A DNA stretch of 64,000 bases from Calvatia gigantea. Taxonomy: Eukaryota > Basidiomycota > Agaricomycetes > Agaricales > Lycoperdaceae. The DNA lies in the NCBI GenBank assembly GCA_025093985.1, contig JACAAK010000013.1, positions 372,001 to 436,000 of the forward strand, read 5' to 3'. The position numbers and the translations under genes were made by a program. Below are positions 37,675-50,430 of the stretch, piece after piece (position 1 is the first letter of the stretch; each line of letters opens with the position of its first letter). The notes under the pieces are model-generated. The model ran no database searches. It was not told where the DNA came from and was given only the letters and a program-made list of their open reading frames with translations.

Positions 37675-40096
37675 ATGTCACTCTTCACCAACGCCCAAGG
37701 GGTCGAGGTCACTGGTGGTCAGTTTACAGCAACGACAACTGCCATCAACAACAACAATACCTACCTCAGTGACCCAACTGGTATGCTTGGTCAACATGGG
37801 CGAGCCGACGAACTAATCTCGGACTAGGCATCGATATCCTGCGCGAAGCATCCGCTCCTGAAGCCGCCCATGATTCCTCCGCTCGATCGTACTCCCCTCG
37901 GTGTTTCCCTGGAACGCGCAAACAATATATTGAAGATATCGTACACCGGGCTATCCCTTCCCTCGGCGACACCCCTCTCCCGATATACTGGATGAGAGGC
38001 CCAGCTGGAGTCGGAAAATCTGCCCTTGCTCAAACGTGCGCTGAGGAACTTCAGAAAAAGGGGGCACTTGGTGCCGCGTTCTTCTTCTCGGTCAACGGGC
38101 AACGCATGCCGGAGAAGTTCTTCCCTTCCATAGCGTACCAGCTCTCCACCATTCATCCCGCCTACCATGACCTCATCGATCGAAAGCTCCGGCGTGACAA
38201 GACCATTGTTGGCAAGGCTATGCGGTTCCAGTTTCAATATTTGATCGACGAACCACTACGGGAGCTGGAGGAGAATGGAAGGGGGATTAGGAAGGGGGTC
38301 CAGGTGTTCATTGATGGGCTCGACGAATGTGATGGAGCAGACGCCCAATGCGAGATCATCCGTATCACTGCTGCAGCGGTGTCAAAAGGCGTCATTCCCT
38401 TACGCTGGGCTTCCTTCAGTCGTCCGGAGCCTCATATCGAGACCATGTTCTCCAGGACTAACGTATCCCCCTATTGCTACAAGACGATATTGCCAATCTC
38501 AAGAGACGCTGATGGGGAAATCGAACTGTATCTCAGGAACTGCTTCGACAACATCCTCCCACATCACAACACTTCCACACAGACTCTGTGGCCCTCCGCT
38601 GAAGAAATGAAGACAGTCGTTGCTGCTGCGTCTGGGTCGTTCATCTACGCAACAACGGTTGTTCGGTTCGTCGGTCGTTTGGATTTGCTCAGCCCTCAGA
38701 AGCGTTTACTTGCGATAATTGACGTGATTTTGGATCGTCGCTCTCGTGCTGGTACAAGCGCTGATGCACCGTTTGCCGAGCTGGATGCATTCTACATGTT
38801 GATTTTGCAACGCATTCCTACGGAAATCTTCCCATCTGTCCATTTACTACTTGCTTTGATGTGTCGACTTGGAATTTCGGGTGCAATATGGGCTGCCAAC
38901 CTCTTGAAGCTGTCTAAAGATGAATTTGAAAATGTCTGTAACCATGTGAGCGCTGTAATCCAGTTTGAGGACCCAGGCAAAGACCTCGAGCTCGACCCCA
39001 CCATCCACATGAGTTGCACTTCCACACAGATCAGTCGCAATGTCCTTCTGAAACTCGGCCCGCAAATTCTTGGTCACCTCGGAGGGCGGGTCAGTTTCCA
39101 TCACAAGTCCTTCTCCGACTTTCTCCTTGACCCAGCACGCTCGGGTAGCTATTGTGTCAAGTCCTCAGAATCGTTAGCAAAACGCTATGTCGAAATTCAT
39201 CTCGACTATGCTCAAAGCTTTCGCTGGCGTGGCTCAGGTGGGTTTACACCAACACGTCCCCTTTACACATGGTTCTGACTCCTTATGTCCCTAGAATTGG
39301 TTCTTGCACCTGGTGTACCTGATTCGGCGGCCTCTCTTTCCTATCCGTACGCAAATGAATTGGTCAACTCAATCCTCAAAGCTTTGGTCTATATTCCGGT
39401 TGGTGATGAAGACCTACACAGTTTTCCTGCACCTCCAGCAGCTGGAGGATTGGATGCTGACCGTGATTTCCGCAAGCATCTGCACGTCGGCACAAATTTT
39501 GACATCCGCAGTTCTCGGTATCATCGCCTGGTTTGGGGTTGTGCATCTCAGAGAACAGTGTCTCCGGGAATTTTCATTGATTATATTTCAGGCGATAAAT
39601 TTGCTGGATTTAATGTGGTTGAATTCAAATCGGTAAACATTTTCACTTTGACATGTAACCACCCTGATTTTAACTATACATTTTGAAGATGGTCAAGCAG
39701 CAGGAGAGGGCAAACATTATCCGACGATACTATCCGGATTTGACTTCGAGGATCAAGTCAGTTCTTCGCAACAAATCCCGGGAGGGTGTTGAGTCCGCAC
39801 TGTATCGCATGGGACATGGCGAGAAGTCGATCTTTTGGTATTGGGAGATCAACCACAAGTTGCAATATTATCGAGAATTCCGTGCAATCGATTTAGTGGA
39901 GGGAGAGAAGAGATTTCGAGAGGAGGATTTTGATTCATGGCCCGGGTATGGGGATGAGGATGAGGGTGAGGAAGAGGATGGGGATGAGGACGGAAGTGAT
40001 GGAGGGCACAAGGACGAGAACAGGAACGAGGAAGGGGATAAGAACAAGAATATGAACGAGGAAGGGAACATGGTTCGGAACGAGGGCGGATCCTAA
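37675..40096 (+). CDS. NACHT-domain NTPase (nwd2-like fungal NLR), copy 4, intact and mosaic
   Basis: Exons 37675-37780, 37828-39237, 39295-39632, 39689-40096; total 2262 bases, 753 residues. Leader MSLFTNAQGVEV, then GGQFTATTTAIN. Walker A GPAGVGKS and VFIDGLDECDG are intact; the conserved FFSRPE is SFSRPE here, keeping the arginine. FHHKSFSDFLLDP, PDSAASLSYPY, FWYWEINHKLQYYRE and EEDFDSWPG follow, then an acidic tail with about two EEGDKNxN units. The first part of exon 2 resembles copy 2, 38358-38636 is almost identical to copy 3, and from about 38690 it is again like copies 2 and 3. This is the pattern expected of gene conversion. Confidence 0.87.
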
Positions 40097-40560
40097 TAAG
40101 TGGAAATGGGTGGGCGGGGGAGGTATAAAATGAGCACTGCTATGGATGTTTCTGTCGTTGGACTCAATGCTATGATACATGTTTACAGCGTTGCAAGCTA
40201 TGGAGTCGTTATCATCTCACTTTGCCAACTACCGCAAGAACGCGGAGTGGGGGAGGGGTAGGAGGGGTGCCCTGAAGGAAGTGCTCAATCTTATCCGTTC
40301 AGCGCCTCTACCCTCAGGCGACGTGGTTGTAGTAGTAAACAATTTTCTTGAGGTTTAGATATTAAGTGAGACGAAAAGGTCGGATACTGGGCGTCGATAT
40401 TGGGCGTTGAATCCTCAAACCGGCATGGGCTCATAAAGTTGAGACGGATTCTCAAAACATATCCACAGGGACTTAACAATAAGGTTAATTTCCTATGGTA
40501 CTGGATTATCGAAACGGCAAAGAGTATACTCAATCAACCTAACGTAGTTTCCCAAGGTCT
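40097..40560 (+). other. 3' flank of NACHT copy 4 (type I module)
   Basis: GGGGGAGGTATAAAATGAGCACTGC lies just after the stop, followed by sequence near-identical to 16249-16700. No gene seen. Confidence 0.5.
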
Positions 40561-41960
40561 TTCACTTGACGACCACGTGAATTTGCCAATGTTATTAGCG
40601 ACGTAACGTAACCAAGGGCACACCAACGATCCAAATGCATGCCCTGCATAGGTCCAGAACCGCAGCTACCGCAAACCAAGCCGTGCAACCCTCATATTGC
40701 ATATATCACTGAGTGATCAGGGACAGACTGGATGGTACGATCGTAAGCACTCCGTGAAAACCAACGAGCGGAGTGGATTCGAAAAAGGTGAGGCTTGGAC
40801 CAAAGGCTTGCAGAGCATACTCGGCATTTGGCATGGGAGGGAGGGGAGGGTTCGTAAGCCGATCGGGAGCAAAAGGGGTATGGAGCTGGATGGATACGGG
40901 ATCTAATAGACAGGCGAGTAATGAGTAGATCAGCGGTGGAACGTTGAACGGGTTGAAACGTTGAAGTAACATTTACGTTGGGGGTCGTATAATTAGTGGG
41001 CATGTGTAACGTCATTCCGTAGATATTAGATGCATCATGCGAGGGAGTAGCGGCATTTTTTGATGGTGCTGGAAGTGGTGTCACGGAGCTTGTCGATGCC
41101 GTGGACGTAGGAAGCGTTAGGAGAGGAGGAGATAGGTGTGGTTGTGCACTCGGGTTAAACGGTCTGGTGGAAATAGGTCTTGAGTGGAGTTTCAGCGTCG
41201 GCGTCGAGAGCGAGAGTCCAAAGTATGGGTGACAACGTGAATATGAAGAAGGATCCATCCTGCATCGTCGCGGGAGTCCGAAACTGAGGAGCATACCAAG
41301 GTTGTCTGAAGGGAAACCAAAGAGGGATGGGGAAGTGTGCACCGGCGATTGGAAACGCCAACAAAACCCTGATTCTGAGGGAATCGCCAACAACCTTGCT
41401 GATACCATCAGCCAAAGTCCGGACTACAGTACCAAGCAGTGCGCCCGCTGTGTGTTCCACCATGGTTACCGGTACAGAAACAACAAGGACGAGCTTTGAC
41501 AAATACGTACCATCCCATCCTATCACCCTCTTTCTTCCTACATAATCATCTCCGGCCCACTGCAATACAACCACTGTGATCCGCCATGCTCGTTGTCCTG
41601 GCGAAGAGTCAAAGGAGCGCATTCTGTAGGTTCATGGCAACAATGTTGGATTTGGACCAAGTTGGAAGCAGAGCTTGACTTTGAAAGTACCTCGGGATTT
41701 AACCGTGGTTACGAGGAATGCGAATTCGTGTGCAACCTGTGAACTCTAGTATGTGAGCGGGTGCGTCTGGTAGACCTAGCCCTTCAAATATGTGGATTCG
41801 AGTGGATGATTTAAAGGGAGTATTTCATGACACCAGCAATGATGGGGATTTATTGAGGACACATGTAAGACTTTGAAGTACGGATACGAACAGGCGGCGA
41901 CGATGGCAATCGAGCCTTGAGGGTGATGATGTGTTTGCACTTGTTTGAGCCAGGGGACAT
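40561..41960 (-). repeat. Family A gene-like repeat, best preserved copy
   Basis: Long minus-strand frames: 41622-41155 (155 codons) and 41408-40692 (238 codons, overlapping in a second frame). The conserved core is VLVVSVPVTMVEHTAGALL, a GT-AG-like intron (GTGAGTCC to CTTCAG region), ILWTLALDADAETPLKTYF and a C-terminal LFESTPLVGFHGVLTIVPSS. Part of the long second frame arises because family A sequence is Ser/Thr/Pro-rich. The ancestral gene probably had several exons and one or more hydrophobic segments. Whether this copy is expressed cannot be told; no start-to-stop model without breaks was found. Confidence 0.45.
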
Positions 41961-43735
41961 TGATCACCTGAACACCTCTTCACCGTTGTCACCCATACTC
42001 CCACTTGTCCTGCGACGCAAACCACACTCACCCTGACTGTCCCAGAGGATAGCTGCAACACCGAGGTGCTTCTCCAGTTGGTATCGAAAGTAGTAGCTTC
42101 GGAATACGACGGTACGTCGTCGCCCAAGTCTAACGACACCCCTTCATGCCCAGCTGATGGCTTAAATAGTCACTACTATGAATTTTGATTTCTTCCCTGG
42201 TGGATAATCGATAACCGCACAACAACGGTCGACTGTAGAGCGGTGTGCGATTTGCATCGCCCTACCCTGTTCTCTCACCCTCCGACCAATCAAAGGAAAC
42301 GTCCGAATCATGGTGGGCAACAGCGTAATCCAATCTCTTCCTTGCCATCGGACCCCCAATCCTATTTGGACCCCCATCCTCTGAACACAAAGCGTGCCCT
42401 CCGTCTCATTTTCATCGCGTTCATTATCATCTCTGTCGCCATCCCCGCTACCACCGGTGTCCCGATCACCAAAAATCGAAACAGCAGAGGGAACAGAAGG
42501 ATCCTCCGATGGAAATCAATGAAATTCTACCCACGCACCCCGACAGTCCAAAAGCACACTGGAACGTAATATCCAAGGATCTGGTATATATGCGCAAAAT
42601 TCACAATGTGTGAACGCTGCGGTACTCGCAAACGGAGAAACAGAAGTGTGCGACGCCACCGCCACCACTGCTACAGTATGTACTACCGCGCCGGCCACTC
42701 CAGTGCTGGCGTCCTTGACCTTGTCATCCAAAGTTCGACCACCGCGACGGCCGATGACGGGGCCCGAATGAGAAAATGGATGAGATGTTGTGGGTTACGG
42801 CGGTACCTGGGGAAGGGAAACGGAAGGGAAAAGAGAAGATGGCAGGGGTGTGAGTTGTTGAAATTGGGGAGAGGAGTGCGTTGAGGGTTCGTGCAGCGCG
42901 CTATTTGGAAAATTTCGGGGTGTTATGTTTCAAGGTACGCTTAAACCTCAGCTTGTTTAATTCGTTATTCCCCTGACTCGTCGTTTGTGAAGGGACGTTG
43001 TGATTACACTGGAGCACACGTATTGTGACGGAGTTGCTTTTCGATGTAGGCCGAAATATTAGGTTTTTGTATGATAGGTACCCGATGGCCTGATCCAGCT
43101 CACTGCTGCTAAGGCTAACAATTTCCTCAGTAGATTACTTGGCATACGTTGTTTGAAAGTTGTAATTCAATAATTCAAGATTTCAAGAAATATATTCGCG
43201 ACAACGTGGAACGTTACTCAAGGAGACTGAACGAACCAAAGAAGATCATTAATGTGGATGAGGACTGAACGGTAAGCATTTTTGTGCCCTTCAACAATCC
43301 CAGACAACTGGAGAACCGCTGGGGGGCGAGGGCTCAATGATGAAGTAGGTAAGGAGGAAACAAGTGCACTGGCTGCGTACACATCCCGGCACCCAGAACT
43401 CCAGTCGTGCTAGTTTTTTCCCAGTGGTGAGTTTGCGTAGACCTTGTCGGAAAATATTCCCAGGGTTTCTGCGATCTTAGTATCAGCAAAATTCGGGGCG
43501 TCGCCTCGAAACACCTCGAGAGTTGCTTAAGCCAAGAAAAACTGGTGTAAGCCAGCGACTGCCGAAACCCAGCAACTCCCACCATACCTACCTCCACTGT
43601 CTTCTACGCAGCTCGCATCAGATGAGTTAGATGACTAGATTGGATTAAAGGTATTATACAAGCAGGGTTGCGATGTTGCTGCGACTTCACTACCTCCGTT
43701 ACCACAAATTACAATGAATTTAAATATAAGAATTC
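41961..43735 (+). repeat. Family B gene-like repeat copy
   Basis: Segments in B order at 42000-42120 (first exon, donor GTACGTC), 42390-42560, 42600-42880, 43150-43270 (RDNVERYSRRLNEP) and 43300-43735. It ends where the 3' side of the first kinase gene begins. Frames broken. Confidence 0.45.
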
Positions 43736-43921
43736 CACCTCGAACCACTCCCAAGGCCATCTGCAAACTTGCTCACCACAACCCAAGCCGATGAGAACAA
43801 CGAAGAACAACGATACAGCATCTCAGGATCCAAACGAGCACCAGGCGACATGTCCTCTCAATCCCTACAGTATCATGAACAAGCGAACATATATAGCAGG
43901 TCAATCTATCACTTCAGCCTC

Positions 43922-46381
43922 TCACAGATTCTCGACAAAGTCCCCCTCAATAAACCTGAGCACGCCCTTCCAGACTTCACTGTCCTCCGGTTCCTGCCAA
44001 GTTGCGTCTCTCTCCTCCCATGCATCTATGATCTCAAGCTTTAGCCAACGCATAAACACCTGGGCAGACTTGTACAAGCGCTCAAATCCTGGACGAGCCT
44101 TTTTCTGTGACATCTGACGTAAAAAGTTTCCCCTCGCATCGGCGGTGTGTAATGGTTGATGCCATTTCCTGAGAAATTCCAAATTCTCGGGATGGTCAAG
44201 GCAAATGTAATCCAGACACCAACCAAACGACTCTAGATCATGCCGGTATTTACGAGTATACGGTTTGTCAGAACCCTCAACCAGTTCAAGAGCAGCAAAT
44301 GGGAGCGTGCCAGTCCGTTTTCCTTTCTCCGCGGCCGTATCTCGCTGAACGCGACGTGATGTGGCAAGGTCCCAGTCGTTCATAACCCCCATAATCTTGT
44401 TAGCCCCATCCGCGTTCCTTGTGCGGTACATCATATTATAGATGCTTACATCCCCATGCTCGTACCCCGCCTCCCACATCTCATGATGAGCTAAAAATTG
44501 GCATTAGCACATCCCACCCTACAGAGACCAGATAAAACTCACCCATCAGACAGTCCAGCCAGACTTGAGCTACCTGCTTGCTTTCCGTTAATGAAGTGAT
44601 GTCGTCCAACGGTTCAAAGACAATGATCCGACGAATCCGGTCACGTCCCTTTCCATACTCCTTGAAGCGCATGCGAATGTCACTGGTTGGGCTTCCGAAG
44701 TCCTCAACATGATGGATTATGGGAAAGTGGTCCTTTGCACTAGTTCGCTGCCCCTCATAGATAAAGGATTGCTCCTGAAGCCGCCGAACTTCCGGATGGG
44801 ATATTTTGACGACCACAGGTTCCTCGGAGGCTCCATCGCCCAGTTTCCCCCGAAGCACCATCGTCCCTCGACCGTGCAAGGTGACGCGATGGCAGATTGG
44901 TCTGACTGCCATATCGATCCGTAAGGTTTTACCGCCCTGGAGGTGATACTCGATCTGGCCATTCTTAGGATAGAGTTCAGTTGCGATACCCCAGTCCGCG
45001 AGGGAGAATCGAGAGAGAGCGACGATTGAAGCAACGAATAAGTCAAAATCTTTAACAATCTTGAATTCTTTAGTGGAAATCGTGGACTGCCGATCAAACC
45101 AGCAGATTTGCACAGTATCATCTGGAAGTACGGCGTCATGCGCTGGGGGGGATGACGGAAAAAAAGAACACACTTTTGATCTTGATTCCGACATTATGTG
45201 TTACGTATGGTCCCCGAGAGAGAAATTCACAAGCATAGTTTCCGAGCTGCGCAAAATGAGCATTTGGTGCGTTTGACGATGCACGAGATCCTGATGGTGT
45301 TCTCAGGCTGGTGTATTGTTGAGAGCTTGGAGCCCCGAGCCTACTCGAGGCGGACTTCCGCTTGAGGAGAGAGCCTTGCAATAAAGCTCAGCTACGACAC
45401 AAATGGCCGAGAAAAACACTCACTTGCTGAAGCTCCTGACACCCGCGATGATTCCGACTCTTGTCCCGGTAGAGATTGCACGCTGTTACGGTTTTGGCCA
45501 GATCCCCGTTTCCATTTCACTTCCATACAGCCAAGCACGTCCTTGATCCTAATCCTGGGAGCGTTTGTATCGGCCTTGGGTGCATCACTGGGATCGAAAG
45601 AGTGACCCTTCAAACTCGTTTGGCTGACTTCGTAGTCCTTGATGGCATTCTTCAATACAATTAATATGTCGGGTTTGAGAGTTAGTGAACGCGGGGCTAC
45701 GGATCTTCCTTTCTTTGGTTTTGAGAGCCAGTCGTAGACCAGGGGAAGGGTATCGTAGCGGACAAATTCGATCAAGTGGGATGGGTCCTCAGGCTGCAAT
45801 ACTTCATCTAGGTTGGTCGCAATATCTGCCCGTATCGTGCTTAACACTTGGTTACAGAGCTTTACCAACGGTTTGTATGCAGTATTCTCCCTAGGGCCGC
45901 CCCCGTTGACGCTAACCGTCGAACGGTAGTTAGTTTATGTCTCCCACTGGCAGCTTGTCAGCGATGGACTCACTATTCGTTCAACGCTTGTTGTAGTATG
46001 CTACCTTGACATGACGTTTCGACAATACTCCTAACTTGATTTAAAACGGCGGTGCAACCGGAATTATTGTCCTTCGCTACCCTCCCGAAGAAATATGACA
46101 GGAGTTGCTCGGGGGTGGCTGAGATGAAACAATCATCCATGTCTTCCTTGACCCTCTGGGTAAGGTCCCCCTGGCTCCTGATGCCCGTGTTTGGGTCAGT
46201 CCAATTCCATATGAATGATAATCACTACTCACGGGTAGGACTTGTCGTGAAATGTTGCACCTCCTGTTGTCGCGAATCTGTGTGGTGTTCCTATGCGCGG
46301 TTCGACTGGCGCAGCTGGAACCGTGGGCGGTTCCATTGGTCTCTCACGGTCAGGTGCGGTGACCTCATATCGCGCTTCCAT
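43922..46381 (-). CDS. FunK1-type fungal protein kinase, gene 1, intact
   Basis: Six exons on the minus strand: 46233-46381, 45974-46177, 45424-45911, 45174-45374, 44543-45121, 43922-44490. Introns are 49-62 bases with GT-AG ends; total 2190 bases, 729 residues. The kinase part carries a VVVKIS lysine (about K453), a catalytic loop HGDVSIYN (Asp about 554), a DWD metal-binding triplet in place of DFG (about 579-581), and TGTLPFAALELV after it. The N-terminal half (CFVRYDTLPLVYDWL-like region, THNVGIKIK) is typical of the family. FunK1 kinases are phylogenetically distinct fungal kinases with largely unknown substrates. The ATG was chosen because F1 and F3 align from there (MEAR.../MEFK..., both ending in a PP-type junction before DLTQRVKEDM). 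Confidence 0.88.
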
Positions 46382-46735
46382 AACTCGTATGGATGGTGAT
46401 CCAGAAGAAAAACTCGAGAGAGGTGGTTAAGTTCTGAAGGCCTGAACTTGAAGGAGTACTTGTTGGCAACAACCCGAGACTCAGCCCCTGTATTTTCATG
46501 CCAGCCTCATGATTTATTTTTGTCAGGTGCATGTCCCACATGGTTGCGGACTGGAATCGCGGTCACGTCCAATTGTTTCTATTCAAAACAAACCAACAGC
46601 GGCGGCCCTCCTTGCCGTTGTGGAAGGAATTTGAGTTTTTGCGCCCATCCGGTGATCGATAACTCAAATACGGATAAGTGGCTCAAAAACTCTTGCACGC
46701 CATCAGAACCCGCCACAGGCTCCTTCTAATGTCAC
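46382..46735 (-). promoter_or_regulatory. 5' flank shared by the two intact kinase genes
   Basis: Upstream of F1; recognisably related to 53593-53895 upstream of F3 (GGTGCATGTCCCACATGG against GGTGCCTGTCCCATATGG, CAATTGTTTC, AACTCAAATA, CGCCATCAGAACC). Probably a co-duplicated promoter. No clear TATA box on this copy. Confidence 0.4.
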
Positions 46736-47002
46736 CTTGTGTTTTCTGCAGCCCTTGATGGTGGGCCGGCATAACTTGCCGTCCATCTCGTGAATGAGTT
46801 TAATTATGAGCATGGAAAGGTGACATTCAGGAAAACGCTAGATTATGGATGAAGACCTTGCCGCAGCCGCGATTTGAATCCAAACCTCTCCCGTGTGAAT
46901 GTTTTGGCACGAGCCTGCTGGGGCAAACCCGGACACGGTTGTCAGAGTGCTTCGATTCGAGAGTTCCTGCTCCGGACAACTACCCTAGAGGAGGGGGGCA
47001 AA

Positions 47003-47295
47003 CTACATGTCACTTCGGCACGGACGAAACCAGTTTAGTGCAAAGTTTTGAGCACCAAAATTCGCACCGTATTCGCCATCCCGGTCATATTCCAAAAGGC
47101 TAGGCTTCCCATGTACGATACCGTCCATAAGGTATTCGGCGACGACATTCATGAGGAGCCACACGTGCGTCATGGATTCTGCCGTCGCTGAGGATATTGG
47201 AAACGTTGGAGAAGGACCGAGGGCGACCCCAATTTGGACAGCTTGCTCAAAGTAATCCTTGGGGTGACCGGAAGTAGAACGCACACAAACGTGGC
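47003..47295 (-). CDS. Unidentified exon-like open frame
   Basis: The frame reads VRSTSGHPKDYFEQAVQIGV, SSATAESMTHVWLLMNVVAE and LMDGIVHGKPSLLEYDRDG and stops at 47003. The composition looks like a real protein. A possible acceptor (CATACAG) lies just upstream, and an open, hydrophobic stretch precedes it (47500-47325), but the implied intron of 29 bases is too short to trust. It sits alone between two kinase genes and may be the last exon of a fragmentary gene. Family not recognised. Confidence 0.3.
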
Positions 47296-47299
47296 CTGT

Positions 47300-47930
47300 A
47301 TGGAAGGAGAATAATTGATCTTACGCCTTTATGGAGCTTGAAGGACAGCCACCCAGAGGATAGACCCAGGGAGACACCAACGAAGAAGCAACTTTGAGGT
47401 TCAGGAAAGGATCAGGGATCCCGGGCCACGAGCATCCAGAAAGTAGTTTCAGCGGGACGACAAAATGATGAGTCTACCGACTTGGGCTCGCTGAACTATC
47501 ATTTGTGTTGAAACGGCAATATTTTTGGTGCGAATGTTTGTCGAGATATACAAATGGAGGTCAGGAACGTGTAAGTTGTGATTCTTTTGAACTCATCCAG
47601 ACGACCGATCCCTTCGAAGCAGGATCTGTAAGCTTTGGAAACGCAAGAAACCGTCCAAAGATCAAAAGGGGAACGTACATGATGCAGGTCGAGTTCTTGG
47701 AACGTTGGTGGAGGAGAGAGAAGTCGTTTGAAACAGCGTACATTTGCACTGTTGTCGGGATGAATACCATCAACTTAGCAAAATACGCACGCCCACAGTG
47801 TAGTTGCTTTGTACTGCCGCTCTGGACGTTATCAACCAACATACTGTACCTTTCCACTCTAGCGAAATTGAGTAATTTCGATGGTATGCCGGACACGGAT
47901 TGAACACCGCCAGCTACAAAGGATGTCGGA
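47300..47930. other. No supported gene
   Basis: Small frames on both strands (47505-47903 plus, 47896-47561 minus) overlap each other and show no recognisable motif. Nothing further seen. Confidence 0.4.
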
Positions 47931-47934
47931 GTTA

Positions 47935-50430
47935 GGTCTTTGAGTTCCTATAGAGTAGTGGCGGGTTCTGTTTCTTTATCGCCGCAGCCACTCCTTTGTC
48001 CAACTCATACAACATGAGGTTCTTGTTGAAGTCGTCCTTGAGAAAATCGAGTACGCCCTCCCAAACTTTGTCGTCGTTTGGTTTTTGCCAGTTGTCGTTC
48101 TTGAACTGAAACAAGTCTACCACCTCGAATATGAGCCAACGTATAAGCACCCGGGCGGACGCATATAAGCCGTCGAATCCCGTACGAGGTTTGCAATTTG
48201 CCATGATACTCAAAAAGGCGATCCTCTCAGCGTAGCTTCGTCCTAAAATATGCCATTTCCTGAGTAGTTTAAGATTTCTTGGGGCAAGAGTCATCGAGGC
48301 AGATGTAAATCAGACACCAACCAAACGACTCCAGGTCATGCCGGTATTTACGGGTATATGGCTTGCCATGATGCAGGACTAATTCGAGGGCGGCGAATGG
48401 AAGTGTGCCGGTCCGCTTTCCTTTCTCCGCAGTTGGGTCTTCAGAAACAGTATTAAGACAAGTAGCAAGATCCCAGTCGTTCAGGATCTCCGAAATTTCA
48501 TCAGCTCTGCTCATGTCCCTTTTGCGGTACATCGGATTGTAGATGCTTATTTCGCCGTGTTCATATCACGCCTTCCACATCTCACGATGAGCTAGGGACC
48601 GATGTTAGCATTCCTTTCCGTATGGACCACAGGAGGGCTCACCCTTCAAACAGTCCTTCCATACCCGAGCAACCTGCTTGCTCTCAGTCAGCCAAGTGAT
48701 GTCATCTAACGGTTCAAAAACGACGATTCAACGTATCCGAGCGCACCCTTTCGTGCGGTCCAAGCGCACATGGATGTTGCTAGTTGGGCATCCGAAATCT
48801 TCGGCATGGTAGACCGTGGGGAAGTGCTGCTTGCTGTCAGTTTGCAGCCCCTTATCAATAAAGAATTGCTCCTGGAGTTGTCGGGTTTCCGGATATGATA
48901 TCTTGACGACCACAGGTTCCTTAAAGACGTTGGTATCCCCACGAAGGACTATCGTCCCTCGACTGTGCAAAGTGATGCGATGGCAGATTGGCCTGACCGC
49001 CATATTGATCCGCAAGGTTCTACCGTCCTGAAGGCGATACTCGATCTGGCCATCCTTAGGATAGAGCTCGGTTGAATACCCCAGTCCGCGAGAGAGAATC
49101 GGGAGAGAGCGACAATCGAAGCGACAAATAAGTCGAAATCATGGTCCATCTTAAATTATTCAGTGGGAATCGTGGTCTGGTGGCCGAACCAATAGATTTG
49201 CACAGTATCATGTGGAAGCACTGTGTCATGCATTGGGGGAGATGAAGGGAAAAAAAACAACAATCTTAGCCCTGATCCCAATTTTATGTGTTACGTATGG
49301 TCCTCGCGAGAGAAACTCACAAGCATAGTTTCCGAGCTGTGCAAAATGGGCGTTTGGTGTATTTGACGATGCACGAGATCCCAATGACGTTCTGCTGTAT
49401 TTTTGAGTTTTTGAGAGCTAGGAACCTCGAGCCTACTCGAAGCAGACTTCCGCTTGCGAGAGCCTTGCAACAAAGCTCAACTCAGCTACGATACAAATGG
49501 CCGAGGAAAACGCTCACTTGGGGCTCCTGCCACTTGCGTTGATTCTGACTCTTGGTTCGATAGGAAACGCGCACTGTCGAGTCCCCTGCCGAACCAACGT
49601 TCCCGTTTCAATTCAATGCAGCCAAGTACGTCCTTTGGCCTTATCCGGGGACCAATTTCATCAGCCTTGGGAGCATCACTGGGATCAAAAGAGCAATCCT
49701 TTAAGCCTTCCTTCTTGTCCTTCAACATCGCTTGGTTGTTCGTGTAGTCCTTGAAGGCATTTTTCATCACGATCAATATATTGGGTTTGAGAGTCAGTGA
49801 ACGTGGAGCTGCAGGTTCCCTTTTCTTCGGTTTAAAAAGCCGGTTGTATACCAAAGGAAGAGTATCGTGGCGGACGAACTCGATCAGGTGGGATGGATCC
49901 CCAGGCCGTAGAAGACCATTCAGCTTGGTCACAACCTCCGACCCTTGTATCGTGCTCAACACTTTGTTGTAGAGGTCGACCAACGGCTTGTAACTATCCC
50001 TTTCTGTGAGACCACTCCTCACACTTATTGTCGAAAGGGCATGAGTTCATGCCTTACACCTGGTCAACGGTGGACTCACAAGCTGGTCAATGCTTGTGAT
50101 AACGCACTTTCTTTACACGGCTCGGCAAGAATGCCCATAACAGAATTCAGGATGACATTGCCTTTGCGTTTATTGTCCTTCACGATGCTCTCAAAGAAAC
50201 CGGAAAGAAGCTCCGGGGGGTGACCGTGAGGATGCGATCGTCCATGTCGTTCTTAACCCTCTGAGTCAGGTCCTGCACCTTTCTGACGCTTGGATTTGAG
50301 TCTATTTGATACTACAGAATATTCAGAACCTATGGGCGGGACTCCTCACCGTGAAAGGTGGTAGCTATTGTTGTTCCGAAGGCGTGTGGTGATCCCGTGC
50401 GGGGTTCGAGTGGTGCGTATTCGTGACAAC
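47935..50430 (-). pseudogene. FunK1-type protein kinase, gene 2, broken
   Basis: All parts of the kinase can be followed: exon 1 remnant 50345-50430, exon 2 about 50089-50290, exon 3 from about 50022, exon 4 about 49473-49290, exon 5 about 49150-48640, exon 6 about 48590-47950. Lesions seen by comparison with the flanking genes: a 2-base insertion in exon 2 (CCCCGG region), an 8-base tandem duplication (CTCAAAAA twice) in exon 4, loss of the exon 4 donor, a 1-base deletion in exon 5 after DWGI, CGA to TGA in IRRI, a TGA in place of the glycine codon before YEHG, catalytic HGD changed to HGE, and a frameshift after YICLD. The 5' end is cut off by a family B fragment. Confidence 0.85.
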
